From assembly GCA_031266315.1 (NCBI GenBank), contig JAISBG010000679.1, positions 1 through 10,591 on the forward strand: a DNA stretch of 10,591 bases, written 5' to 3'. The translations under genes and the position numbers were made by a program. The DNA is from Planctomycetaceae bacterium (lineage in GTDB: Bacteria; Planctomycetota; Planctomycetia; Pirellulales; Thermoguttaceae). The notes beneath the pieces are model-generated. The model saw only the letters and a program-made list of their open reading frames with translations, had not been told where the DNA came from and did no database searches. This document shows positions 1 through 6,327 of this stretch, one piece after another. Numbering within the stretch: position 1 is the stretch's first letter; each line of letters opens with the position of its first letter.

Positions 1-7
1 GCTGTAG

Positions 8-97
8 TTAATCTAATTCACTGTCGGCTAACGCCGACGCGATGTTTTAGCAAAACATCGCCCACCTCTTGAATTGGCATGGATAATTACATTATTC
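8..97 (+). repeat. Dispersed double-hairpin element, copy A
   Basis: The copy begins with the conserved lead TAATCTAATTCACT. Hairpin 1 follows: GTCGGC (23-28), loop TAAC, GCCGAC (33-38). Hairpin 2 comes directly after: GCGATGTTTT (39-48), loop AGC, AAAACATCGC (52-61), then the conserved CCACCT. The AT-rich tail to about 97 resembles, less closely, the tail of the copies near 2863 and 6073. The copy ends next to the gmd stop codon. No U-tract follows the stems, so it does not look like an intrinsic terminator. It may extend beyond the left edge of the window. Confidence 0.75.
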
Positions 98-1156
98 TTA
101 TTCTTTTTGTGTTGCTTCTTGTTGTGCTTTGGTCAGATCGTGTTGCATCATATCGTGGACAAGTTCCGCGAAAGAATGTCTTTGGAACCAACCTAGAACT
201 TTTCGGGCTTTTTGGGCATTGCCTAAAAGAACGTTGACTTCAGCGGGTCGAAAATAACGCGGGTCAATCTCAATAAGCAATTCACCGGTTTGGGCGTTGT
301 AGCCTTTTTCTTCAACTCCTTCACCTTTCCACACAATGGAAATATCTATTGCGGCAAACGCTGTTTCGACAAATTCACGGACACTGCGGGTTTCACCGGT
401 TGCTAGGACAAAATCGTCGGGTTGTGGCTGTTGGAGCATCATCCACATTCCTTCAACATAATCCGCCGCATGTCCCCAATCGCGTTTGGCGTTGAGATTA
501 CCGATTAGGAGTTTCTTCTGCAATCCCCATTTAATCCGGCTGACTGACCGCGTGATTTTTCGTGTTATGAATGTTTCCCCGCGAAACGGACTTTCGTGAT
601 TAAATAAAATGCCGTTGCACGCGAAGAATTGATAGGCTTCGCGATAGTTAACGGTTGCCCAGTAGGCGTACAATTTTGCGACGGCGTAAGGGCTTCGCGG
701 GTGAAAGGGAGAAATTTCCGACAACGGCTCTGAACTCAAACCGCCGAATAATTCCGAAGTGGAAGCCTGATAAAACCGTGTTTTTGTTTGCAGTTTGAGC
801 AACCGGATTGCTTCAAGCATCCGAATTGTTCCCAACGCATCGACATCACCGGTATATTCCGGCATATCAAACGAAACCCGAACATGGGACATTGCCGCAA
901 GATGATACACTTCGTCCGGCTGTGTTTCCTGAAGAACACGAACCAAACCGGTTACATCGGTCATATCGCCAAAATGAAGATAAAACCGGTTTGCAGCTCC
1001 GTCGGAATCAGGGTAAATTTTATCAATTCGTCCCGTGTTGAACGACGAACTACGGCGTTTCAAACCGTGAACAATATAACCTTTATCCAACAGAAACCGA
1101 GCAAGATAAGCCCCGTCTTGTCCGGTAATTCCTGTGATTAGTGCGATTTTGGGCAT
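98..1156 (-). CDS. gmd: GDP-mannose 4,6-dehydratase
   Basis: Converts GDP-D-mannose to GDP-4-keto-6-deoxy-D-mannose in the cytoplasm, the first step towards GDP-fucose, GDP-rhamnose and related sugars for surface polysaccharide. The 352-residue protein has the usual family length. It is an extended short-chain dehydrogenase: the Rossmann NAD(P)-binding motif TGITGQDG is at residues 8-15, with the Gmd-typical [11 protein letters not shown] just after it. The catalytic set is visible as STSE at 132-135 (Thr133, Glu135), Tyr157 and Lys161 (YAVAK). The substrate-side motif KRDWGHA spans 224-230. The start matches the family N-terminus MPKIALITG; no clear Shine-Dalgarno precedes it. A MITE-like element lies 17 bp upstream, between this gene and the FmdB gene, so transcription probably reads through that element or starts inside it. 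No other sugar-nucleotide gene is in the window. Confidence 0.97.
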   Translation of the reverse strand: MPKIALITGITGQDGAYLARFLLDKGYIVHGLKRRSSSFNTGRIDKIYPDSDGAANRFYLHFGDMTDVTGLVRVLQETQPDEVYHLAAMSHVRVSFDMPEYTGDVDALGTIRMLEAIRLLKLQTKTRFYQASTSELFGGLSSEPLSEISPFHPRSPYAVAKLYAYWATVNYREAYQFFACNGILFNHESPFRGETFITRKITRSVSRIKWGLQKKLLIGNLNAKRDWGHAADYVEGMWMMLQQPQPDDFVLATGETRSVREFVETAFAAIDISIVWKGEGVEEKGYNAQTGELLIEIDPRYFRPAEVNVLLGNAQKARKVLGWFQRHSFAELVHDMMQHDLTKAQQEATQKE

Positions 1157-1173
1157 ATAAACGGATCGTTTAC

Positions 1174-1310
1174 TTAAGGCAACTTCTAAAAACCTGTTTT
1201 TTGACAGGATTTACAGAATTTACATGATAAAAAATCAAATAAAATCCGGTAAGTCATGTATATCTTGTCAAAAAATAAGTCTTTGTAAAAGTTTTTAGAA
1301 GTTGCCTTAA
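1174..1310. mobile_element. MITE-like element with perfect 20-bp terminal inverted repeats
   Basis: Positions 1174-1193 (TTAAGGCAACTTCTAAAAAC) are the exact reverse complement of 1291-1310. Inside, TTTTTTGACAGGATTTAC near 1197 is imperfectly inverted at about 1248-1276, so the whole 137 bp can fold into one long hairpin. The 9-mer GTTTACTTA occurs at both borders (1168-1176 and 1313-1321) and could be a target-site duplication, although it overlaps the left repeat by three bases. There is no open reading frame, so any movement would need a transposase supplied from elsewhere. The element fills most of the 165-bp gap between the FmdB gene and gmd. Confidence 0.75.
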
Positions 1311-1321
1311 TTGTTTACTTA

Positions 1322-1660
1322 TTACTTAGGAGTTCTCGGTTTTGCCGATTCGGAAGAAGCCGACACGGATGTCGAGTTCGATTCCTTGCAGGCGGAAGCG
1401 GAAGGACAATTACCGCAAGGACTGGCGGTTGGCGGAGTTGCAGGCGATTCTGATTGAGCGGTTTTTTTGTAGGAATCGCTCCGGTAATCGGTTTGATAAA
1501 ACCCGCTGCCCTTGAAAACAATCGCGGCACCGCCGCTAATCAGACGCCGAAGTTTGTTTTGACCACAACTCGGACATTTTTTGAGCGGTTCATCTTTAAT
1601 ATACTGAAATTCCTCAAATTCATGGGAACAAGCATCACAACGGTATTCGTAAGTCGGCAT
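1322..1660 (-). CDS. FmdB-family zinc-ribbon protein
   Basis: A 112-residue protein that starts with the hallmark MPTYEYRCDAC of the FmdB/CxxC_CxxC_SSSS family of putative regulatory proteins. Four cysteines form the zinc ribbon: Cys8, Cys11, Cys29 and Cys32, with CPSCG at 29-33. The motif LRRLISGGAAIVFKGSGFY (about 38-56) is typical of the family. The Ser/Pro/Thr-rich tail carries three more cysteines (CGNC and a later Cys) and a basic end. The biochemical role of the family is unsettled; a nucleic-acid-binding or regulatory role is only the traditional name. I chose the internal ATG at 1660 because the family begins there and because a possible promoter overlaps the longer upstream start at 1744. 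It may be co-transcribed with gmd, across the MITE-like element. Confidence 0.9.
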   Translation of the reverse strand: MPTYEYRCDACSHEFEEFQYIKDEPLKKCPSCGQNKLRRLISGGAAIVFKGSGFYQTDYRSDSYKKTAQSESPATPPTASPCGNCPSASACKESNSTSVSASSESAKPRTPK

Positions 1661-1716
1661 GGGAATGTTCAAAAAAATATTTGTTTTGCAGAAAACCACA
1701 TAATAAAACCTCTCTA

Positions 1717-1744
1717 GTTTTATAATATTATGGAAAAAAGTCAA
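1717..1744 (-). promoter_or_regulatory. Possible sigma70-type promoter for the FmdB gene
   Basis: On the minus strand TTGACT (1744-1739) could be a -35 box, followed after 16 bases by TAAAAC (1722-1717) as a weak -10 box. An alternative -10, TATAAA, sits two bases closer. Transcription would begin around 1710, giving a leader of about 50 bases before the chosen ATG. The surroundings are strongly AT-rich, so a chance match is possible. Confidence 0.35.
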
Positions 1745-1817
1745 TAATAGCGGAGAGTTGATAGCGGATATGTGGAGAGTGGAGCGTGTCGCAAGCGGAA
1801 TTTTCGTTAAAGGTTGG

Positions 1818-1992
1818 CAATCATCAGATGGGCAACCCTTCGCTGAAGGGTTGTATCGGCAACAGCCGATAGTGAATTAGATTAGTAAATTAGATTAACG
1901 ACGGCAAATTTCCGTTTTGGAGTCAATGAGAACTCAACCGGCGCAACCGTCCAGCAGGTCTTTTGATAAACATTGCGTCGGTGTTCGCCGAC
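1818..1992 (-). repeat. Dispersed double-hairpin element, copy B, with long core (minus orientation)
   Basis: Read on the minus strand, hairpin 1 is ATCGGC (1870-1865), a four-base loop, and GCCGAT (1860-1855). Hairpin 2 is CAACCCTTC, loop AGC, GAAGGGTTG (1853-1833), followed by the element tail ending TGATGATTGCC. Upstream of the hairpins, 1885-1970 is a core that aligns with 2714-2804 in inverted orientation, including GGTTGCGCCGGTTGAG. A second, imperfect hairpin 1 (GTCGG, 1977-1981; CCGAC, 1988-1992) with the conserved lead at 1993-2007 marks a second, decayed unit nose to tail. With the flanking sequence this fills most of the gene-free stretch between the FmdB gene and coaB. I see nothing else clear at 1745-1817. 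Confidence 0.75.
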
Positions 1993-2029
1993 AGTGAATC
2001 AGATTAACGAATACAATTCACAAACTGAA

Positions 2030-2665
2030 ATGCCGACACGTCAACGTATTTTAATTACTTCGGGACCAACGCGGGAATATCTTGATCCTGTACGCTTTTT
2101 GACAAACGGTTCGAGCGGACGTATGGGGGCGGCTCTTGCAGAAACTGCCTGGGAACGCGGTCAAATTCCGGTGATTGTTAGCGGACCGGTTGCGTTGACC
2201 TATCCTGACGGAGCGGAAATTTACCGTGTTGAAACAACAGAGCAAATGCTTGAATATTGTTTGCGGCTTTTTCCTGATTGTAACGGAGTGATTGGTGCGG
2301 CTGCTCCCTGCGATTTCAAACCGGAACATTTTTCAGAGCAGAAGTTGTCAAAAACCGAAGGGAGCAACGATGTCCTATTCCGATTTACGGAAACACCGGA
2401 TATTCTGGCAACACTCGGACAAATCAAACGGCAAGATCAATGGATTGTCGGGTTTGCTCTGGAAACGGAAAACGGTTACGATCACGCTTTGAGCAAGTTG
2501 AGACGGAAAAACTGTGATTTTATCGTTTTGAACAGTCCCGAATCTATCAACAGCGAAACCGCATCGTTTCGAATCTTCAACACTTCCGGTAAACTCTGCG
2601 CGGATGTAAGCGGTTCAAAAAAAACAATTGTCAAAGAAATCTTCTCACTAATAGACGGTTTGTAG
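2030..2665 (+). CDS. coaB: Phosphopantothenate-cysteine ligase, stand-alone CoaB
   Basis: Joins 4'-phosphopantothenate and cysteine in an NTP-dependent reaction of coenzyme A synthesis. The 211-residue protein consists only of the CoaB (DFP C-terminal) domain; the flavin decarboxylase part CoaC of the usual CoaBC fusion is absent, as in genomes where the two are separate genes. Visible CoaB motifs are TSGPTREYLDPVRFLTNGSSG at 10-30 with RMG following, AAAPCDFKPE at 90-99 with Lys105 and Lys108 nearby, and VGFALET at 140-146 (VGFAAET in most relatives). I chose ATG 2030 over the earlier TTG at 1973 because the extra residues would be translated repeat sequence and homology begins near residue 7. 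There is no strong Shine-Dalgarno. It is the only plus-strand gene, and inverted copies of one repeat flank it. Confidence 0.9.
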   Translation: MPTRQRILITSGPTREYLDPVRFLTNGSSGRMGAALAETAWERGQIPVIVSGPVALTYPDGAEIYRVETTEQMLEYCLRLFPDCNGVIGAAAPCDFKPEHFSEQKLSKTEGSNDVLFRFTETPDILATLGQIKRQDQWIVGFALETENGYDHALSKLRRKNCDFIVLNSPESINSETASFRIFNTSGKLCADVSGSKKTIVKEIFSLIDGL

Positions 2666-2702
2666 TTAATAATTAACTGATGTTCCGCCCCGTAGTTAAA
2701 AA

Positions 2703-2902
2703 AGAGGTGGGCTATTTATCAAAAAGCCCGCTGGGCGGTTGCGCCGGTTGAGTTTGCACTGACTCCAACACGGAAAGCAACATTATTTGCCGTCGTTCAT
2801 CTAAATTCACTGTCGGCGAGTACGCCGACGCGACCTTTCAGCGAAAGGTCGCCCACTTTATAATTGCCTATGAAATATTACCTATTATTTACTATTCCGG
2901 TA
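2703..2902 (+). repeat. Dispersed double-hairpin element, copy C, with long core
   Basis: GAGGTGGGC (2704-2712) is an inverted trace of the element end. The core at 2714-2804 aligns with 1885-1970 of copy B in the opposite orientation. Hairpin 1 is GTCGGCG (2812-2818), loop AGTA, CGCCGAC (2823-2829). Hairpin 2 is GCGACCTTTC (2830-2839), loop AGC, GAAAGGTCGC (2843-2852). The tail 2863-2902 matches 6073-6113 except for one inserted base. This occupies the whole space between the convergent ends of coaB and the haem-protein gene and ends four bases before the latter's stop codon. Confidence 0.8.
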
Positions 2903-2905
2903 TAA

Positions 2906-5572
2906 CTATTCCTGTTCTTTGTGGACAATTTTTTGCCAATAGGTTTCGAAATCGAAATGAGGTGAATTATCGCCGTCGTGACATTGGATACAAACTTTTT
3001 TGGCGGCGTTGGCATCAAGCGGTAATCGAATCATCTTACGATGTTGTTCCTGCAACGCCACGTCAGAACCTTGTTCCGCTTTAATATGGTTTTCGCCGGG
3101 ACCGTGACAGGATTCACAACCAACATCCGAAAGTTGCGGAGTTTCCTTTTCACCCAAAAATCCGTGTTCGTAAGGCAAAAACTCCGCCGGACTCCAACCA
3201 ACAACATGGCAGGCAATACACTCAGGATCAAAAGTTCGTGACGGTTTTGATGTTTCCGCCAGTGAACGCCATGCATTCGCGTGACGCGATTTCCGCCAAA
3301 CTTGGAACGACAACTCATGGCAATCCGCACAAGATTTTGAACCGACAAATTTTCCCCCTTCAACCGCACGGCGATTCGGAATCGGTTTGATTCCAAGTCC
3401 TTGAAAACCGGTCTCTTTGAGTTGTTCCTGATAAAGTTGCATCAGAGCGGTAATCGTTTTAGAATTTTCGAACCGTGAATCCAACGGAACACGTTGATAA
3501 CGGAACGGCGTGTTCGGATTGTCGTAAAGCCCAACCGCAACCGCAAATTTTCCCTTTTCGCCAACTTCAATCAACATGCTGTTTTCCATCCAATTGGGTC
3601 GAAACGGCGGTTCTGCCGGTGTGTCGCTCGGAATAACGTAATCAAATTGTCCCGTTACCGATTTGACAATCCGTTTCGTTTCCTCCGCCGAACCGTGAAT
3701 AATTAAAACACGCTTGTCGCATTTTTCCGCCGCAAACTGCGGCAAAATTTCCTTTAACCGTTTTACCGCGTCTTCGTGTTGAATATCATCGTTGTTGACT
3801 TCTTTGAGGAACGATTGACCAATCACAGATGTTACACCAACTTTCACTCCATTCTGTTCAAAAATACGATACGGTGCCGTAAAATCAGGATCGAATTGCA
3901 TTATTGCTACATTCGCCGAAGTGTAACGGCGCGGAATACCCGGCACATCAACAAAGTACAAAATCAAAGCGTCCGTTGGCAAAAGGAGTTCGCGGTTTCC
4001 AATTCCGGCTGCCTGATATTTCATCAACCGAAGTGCTTCATCAATAACGAAATTGAATTTCAATTCCTCCTGCCGCCCGAAACCTTTATTGAGATTGCCG
4101 GCATCAATCGGAAGAATCTGCCAACCTTTTTTCTCTTCAAGTTCCTTGAAAAACGTATAACGCCGACTCAAACCGCCTTTCATCTGTTCCAAACCGGCAC
4201 AGCCACAAGGTTCAACATAACCGTTCATAAATCCGGTAAACACAAGAAGCAATTTCGGTTTTTCCCAGCCGACAAACAGTTCCCCATTGACTGCCACCGG
4301 ATCAAACGGTTGTTTCGCATCAAGCGGCAAAACGTTTAATTCCGGCGTTTCATTATTATTTTTCGCAACAATGTCAGTAACCGGCAATTCGGTATTCGCT
4401 TTCGTAACATCAACAACAGGTAATTCCGTATTTGTTTTTACAACATCAATAGCCTGTGATTCGGTATTCGCTTTTGTAACTCCGACAACCGGCAATTCAG
4501 TATTCGTTTTTGTAATATCAATAGCGGGTGATTCGGTATTCCTTTTCGCAACGTCAATAGCCGACGATTCTGTTTCTTGCCGGAGCGGATTGACCGAATA
4601 AGGCGTAACAGAAACAGGATCAGGAACAAACGGTTCGGTTTCCGTTGGAGTTATCACGGGGGCAAATGGAAGCGGCGGTTCTGAAACAAACGGTGTTGCA
4701 ACGAGTTCAGGTTCTTTCGGAGTGAGAGGCGGGGCGGTCATTTCTTCAGTTGCCGGTTTGGTCGGTTCGGCAGGTTTCACTTCTTCGGTTTGTACGGTGG
4801 ATTCCATTTTGCCGGTTGTCGGCGGTTCCGAAAGCGGCGGATTGGGTGTTACAAAATCAAAACCGCTCGGAACAGTTACGGAATCTTGATTCGTTGCGGC
4901 TTGAACGAAAATATCATTGACCGGAGGAGTAAAAGGCAACGACATTTCCGATGGAACTGTTTCCGGTTTAACTGGTTCAATGTTAGTTGCTTCGTTAGTT
5001 GTTTCAAAATGGACAGGTTCCGGTTTAACCGTTTCAGGTTTTCCAGATTCATTAGCAAATTCGGACGGAAACGGAGTCGTCGGTTCCGTTTTTGTTTCAC
5101 TTGCAGACAATTCTCTCACATTCACGGCTGAACGCGGTTGAAACGGATCGACAAGCAATGGCGGAGTTGGCGATGATTCCGTTTCCTGTTGAGATGATTC
5201 GAATGTTGCCGGAACGGTGTTGTCTTTACAACCGGAGACAGTGATAAAGGCAAGTAGTAATATTGTTACTTCCCATTTTCGACTCTTCAAAAACAAACTC
5301 AACAGAATTAGAACAATTCCGATTACGATAAGAATGATACGGATTACTCCCGAAACTCCCCCAGTAGATAACGTATCATTATTATAATCATAAGAAGGGA
5401 TAATACGGTAAAGCCAAGGAAACTTATCTAAATCAAGACCGGTATGGATGTTCGTCGAATTTTCATAGGCACGAACAATTAAATCGTTACTCGTCTCGTC
5501 TCCATGCAAAATGTTATTTGTCGAGACAAAAATAATTGCCAACACCAACCATTTGAAATAATTTCTGTTCAT
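2906..5572 (-). CDS. Exported tetrahaem protein with 5'-nucleotidase-like domain
   Basis: An 888-residue predicted envelope protein. Residues 1-24 resemble a signal sequence, 76-95 a membrane helix, and 101-115 a second lipoprotein-type signal ending in lipobox VSGC (Cys115). Residues 120-430 form a Pro/Glu/Thr-rich linker, including a 12-residue tandem repeat (333-404). Residues 438-700 resemble the UshA/5'-nucleotidase metallophosphoesterase fold, with EPCGC at 454-458 and GGLSRR at 466-471. However, the metal motifs are altered: GNRE (525-528) replaces GNHE and DAG replaces GD, so hydrolase activity is doubtful. The C-terminus has four CxxCH haem c sites at 748, 785, 819 and 861, in a cytochrome c554-like arrangement. 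The likely role is electron transfer outside the cytoplasm; the partner is unknown. ATG 5572 has a weak upstream GGTGAT. Alternative TTG starts at residues 91, 93 and 95 would make an ordinary lipoprotein. Confidence 0.85.
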   Translation of the reverse strand: MNRNYFKWLVLAIIFVSTNNILHGDETSNDLIVRAYENSTNIHTGLDLDKFPWLYRIIPSYDYNNDTLSTGGVSGVIRIILIVIGIVLILLSLFLKSRKWEVTILLLAFITVSGCKDNTVPATFESSQQETESSPTPPLLVDPFQPRSAVNVRELSASETKTEPTTPFPSEFANESGKPETVKPEPVHFETTNEATNIEPVKPETVPSEMSLPFTPPVNDIFVQAATNQDSVTVPSGFDFVTPNPPLSEPPTTGKMESTVQTEEVKPAEPTKPATEEMTAPPLTPKEPELVATPFVSEPPLPFAPVITPTETEPFVPDPVSVTPYSVNPLRQETESSAIDVAKRNTESPAIDITKTNTELPVVGVTKANTESQAIDVVKTNTELPVVDVTKANTELPVTDIVAKNNNETPELNVLPLDAKQPFDPVAVNGELFVGWEKPKLLLVFTGFMNGYVEPCGCAGLEQMKGGLSRRYTFFKELEEKKGWQILPIDAGNLNKGFGRQEELKFNFVIDEALRLMKYQAAGIGNRELLLPTDALILYFVDVPGIPRRYTSANVAIMQFDPDFTAPYRIFEQNGVKVGVTSVIGQSFLKEVNNDDIQHEDAVKRLKEILPQFAAEKCDKRVLIIHGSAEETKRIVKSVTGQFDYVIPSDTPAEPPFRPNWMENSMLIEVGEKGKFAVAVGLYDNPNTPFRYQRVPLDSRFENSKTITALMQLYQEQLKETGFQGLGIKPIPNRRAVEGGKFVGSKSCADCHELSFQVWRKSRHANAWRSLAETSKPSRTFDPECIACHVVGWSPAEFLPYEHGFLGEKETPQLSDVGCESCHGPGENHIKAEQGSDVALQEQHRKMIRLPLDANAAKKVCIQCHDGDNSPHFDFETYWQKIVHKEQE
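4361..4576 (-). repeat. In-frame 36-bp tandem repeat in the haem-protein linker
   Basis: Residues 333-404 are six 12-residue units, each built on (N)TExxxxDVxKx. Two versions partly alternate: NTESPAIDITKT and NTELPVVGVTKA. The effective higher-order period is therefore 24 residues (72 bp). The first and last units are the most divergent. The repeat stays in frame and lies in a Pro/Glu/Thr-rich linker between the lipid-anchor region and the folded domains, which suggests a flexible spacer of variable length. Confidence 0.85.
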
Positions 5573-5619
5573 AATATCACCGATATTGTGTGAAACTTAA
5601 AAACTTGATACGTTTTCAT
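5569..5619 (-). CDS. Possible short leader peptide overlapping the haem-protein start
   Basis: An ATG at 5619 (in-frame alternative ATG at 5631) opens a 16-codon frame, MKTYQVFKFHTISVIL. Its TGA overlaps the ATG of the haem-protein gene as ATGA. GGAG lies six bases before the 5619 ATG, a better ribosome site than the large gene itself has, so ribosomes could be passed on by translational coupling. The frame is very short and no homology is evident, so it may be chance. Confidence 0.3.
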   Translation of the reverse strand: MKTYQVFKFHTISVIL

Positions 5620-5631
5620 AACTTTCTCCAT

Positions 5632-5880
5632 ATTGTTTGTTAGGAAAGATATTGAACAAAAAACACCATAATCATGGAAAACAAGATTTTCTTTTTCTCA
5701 CAATTCCTAAACTCAAAAAACTTAATTTTCGATTGTATCATCTTTCCCAAAAAATTGAAAGAGATTTTTAAAAATCCCCGAATTTTTTCTGGAAATTTTC
5801 TGATTCTCCCGTATTAGGTGTCCAAGCCTTGGAAAGTTCGTTTTAAACGCGAAACACACGAAAAATTGTGAAAAAGGTGA
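5632..5880. other. AT-rich gene-free region upstream of the haem-protein gene
   Basis: No supported gene is present. The stretch is rich in A and T runs and should contain the promoter of the minus-strand haem-protein gene, but I find no convincing -35/-10 pair. A perfect 14-bp palindrome, GATTTTTAAAAATC, lies at 5763-5776, about 190 bases upstream of that gene, and could be a protein-binding site. CGTTTTAAACG near 5840 is a smaller imperfect palindrome. Confidence 0.4.
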
Positions 5881-5926
5881 GCGACCTTTCGCTATTTGCT
5901 AAAGGGTCGCGTCGGCGTTAGCCGAC
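5881..5926 (-). repeat. Dispersed double-hairpin element, copy D1 (minus orientation, hybrid second stem)
   Basis: On the minus strand hairpin 1 is GTCGGC, loop TAAC, GCCGAC (5926-5911), identical to copy A. Hairpin 2 (5910-5881) begins GCGACCCTTTAGC and ends AGCGAAAGGTCGC, so its two arms carry different variants and pair with a bulge and an enlarged loop. It looks like a recombinant of two family members. It faces away from copy D2, 57 bp to the right. Confidence 0.7.
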
Positions 5927-5982
5927 TTGTACCCTGTTTCCGGCTAGCAATCAGATTCCCAAATAGTCGGCAACACAATTTG

Positions 5983-6113
5983 CTATTGTTCATCTAATTC
6001 ACTGTCGGCGAGTACGCCGACGCGACCTTTCAGCGAAAGGTCGCCTACCTACAAAAAGCTGCCCACCTGATGATTGCCTATGAAATATTACCTATTATTT
6101 GACTATTCCGGTA
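5983..6113 (+). repeat. Dispersed double-hairpin element, copy D2
   Basis: The lead ATCTAATTCACT is followed by hairpin 1, GTCGGCG (6004-6010), loop AGTA, CGCCGAC (6015-6021). Hairpin 2 is GCGACCTTTC, loop AGC, GAAAGGTCGC (6022-6044). Both hairpins are identical to copy C. A short insertion carries a second CCACCT-type motif (6062-6067). The tail at 6073-6113 matches 2863-2902 with one indel. Confidence 0.8.
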
Positions 6114-6327
6114 GAATCAGAACATTTTTTAGTCAACAAGAAACCAGCAAAGACGGCAATCTAGGAAAAACATTTCGTATATTACATGAGTCATTGTTCA
6201 ATAGGAAACAATGATTGTATCATTCCAGCGGGAAACTCCTTAATATTGAGAGAATCAGTAATTTTTTTAAAGTAAACAATCATCAGGTAGGTTACTCGCC
6301 TTCAATGATTGAGTATTGACCGTTATT
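6114..6327. other. Gene-free region downstream of the GNAT gene, with a decayed repeat trace
   Basis: No gene is supported here. TCATTGTT (6191-6198) and AACAATGA (6207-6214) form a perfect 8-bp inverted repeat around an 8-base loop. It lies too far from the GNAT stop and lacks a U-tract, so I do not call it a terminator. At 6277-6300 the minus strand reads GGCGAGTAACCTACCTGATG then ATTG. This joins a hairpin 1 fragment directly to the element tail and looks like an internally deleted copy of the double-hairpin repeat. Confidence 0.45.

Noticed and set aside
788..1141. Plus-strand 117-residue frame opposite gmd
   Set aside because: It is a shadow of the well-supported gmd coding sequence, with no recognisable motifs.
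1198..1230. Plus-strand TTGACA with CATGAT 16 bases later inside the MITE-like element as an outward promoter
   Set aside because: The -10 is weak, the direction is antisense to both neighbouring genes, and AT-rich element sequence yields such matches by chance.
1661..1744. Longer N-terminus of the FmdB-family protein
   Set aside because: The family begins with MPTYEYRC, and a possible promoter overlaps the upstream start.
1973..2029. Upstream TTG start for coaB
   Set aside because: The added residues are translated from the hairpin repeat (GTCGGTGTTCGCCGAC); CoaB homology begins after the ATG at 2030.
2812..2852. Hairpins as a bidirectional intrinsic terminator between coaB and the haem-protein gene
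   Set aside because: Neither side has a U-tract next to the stems, and the same structure occurs upstream of genes elsewhere in the window.
4361..4576. 36-bp periodic repeats that could suggest a CRISPR array
   Set aside because: The units are directly adjacent with no unique spacers, diverge between copies, and keep the reading frame of the haem-protein gene; this is a coding repeat.
4287..4601. Plus-strand 104-residue frame with repeated TTGNSVF-like units
   Set aside because: It is the antisense reading of the in-frame repeat in the haem-protein linker; its repetition is inherited from that gene.
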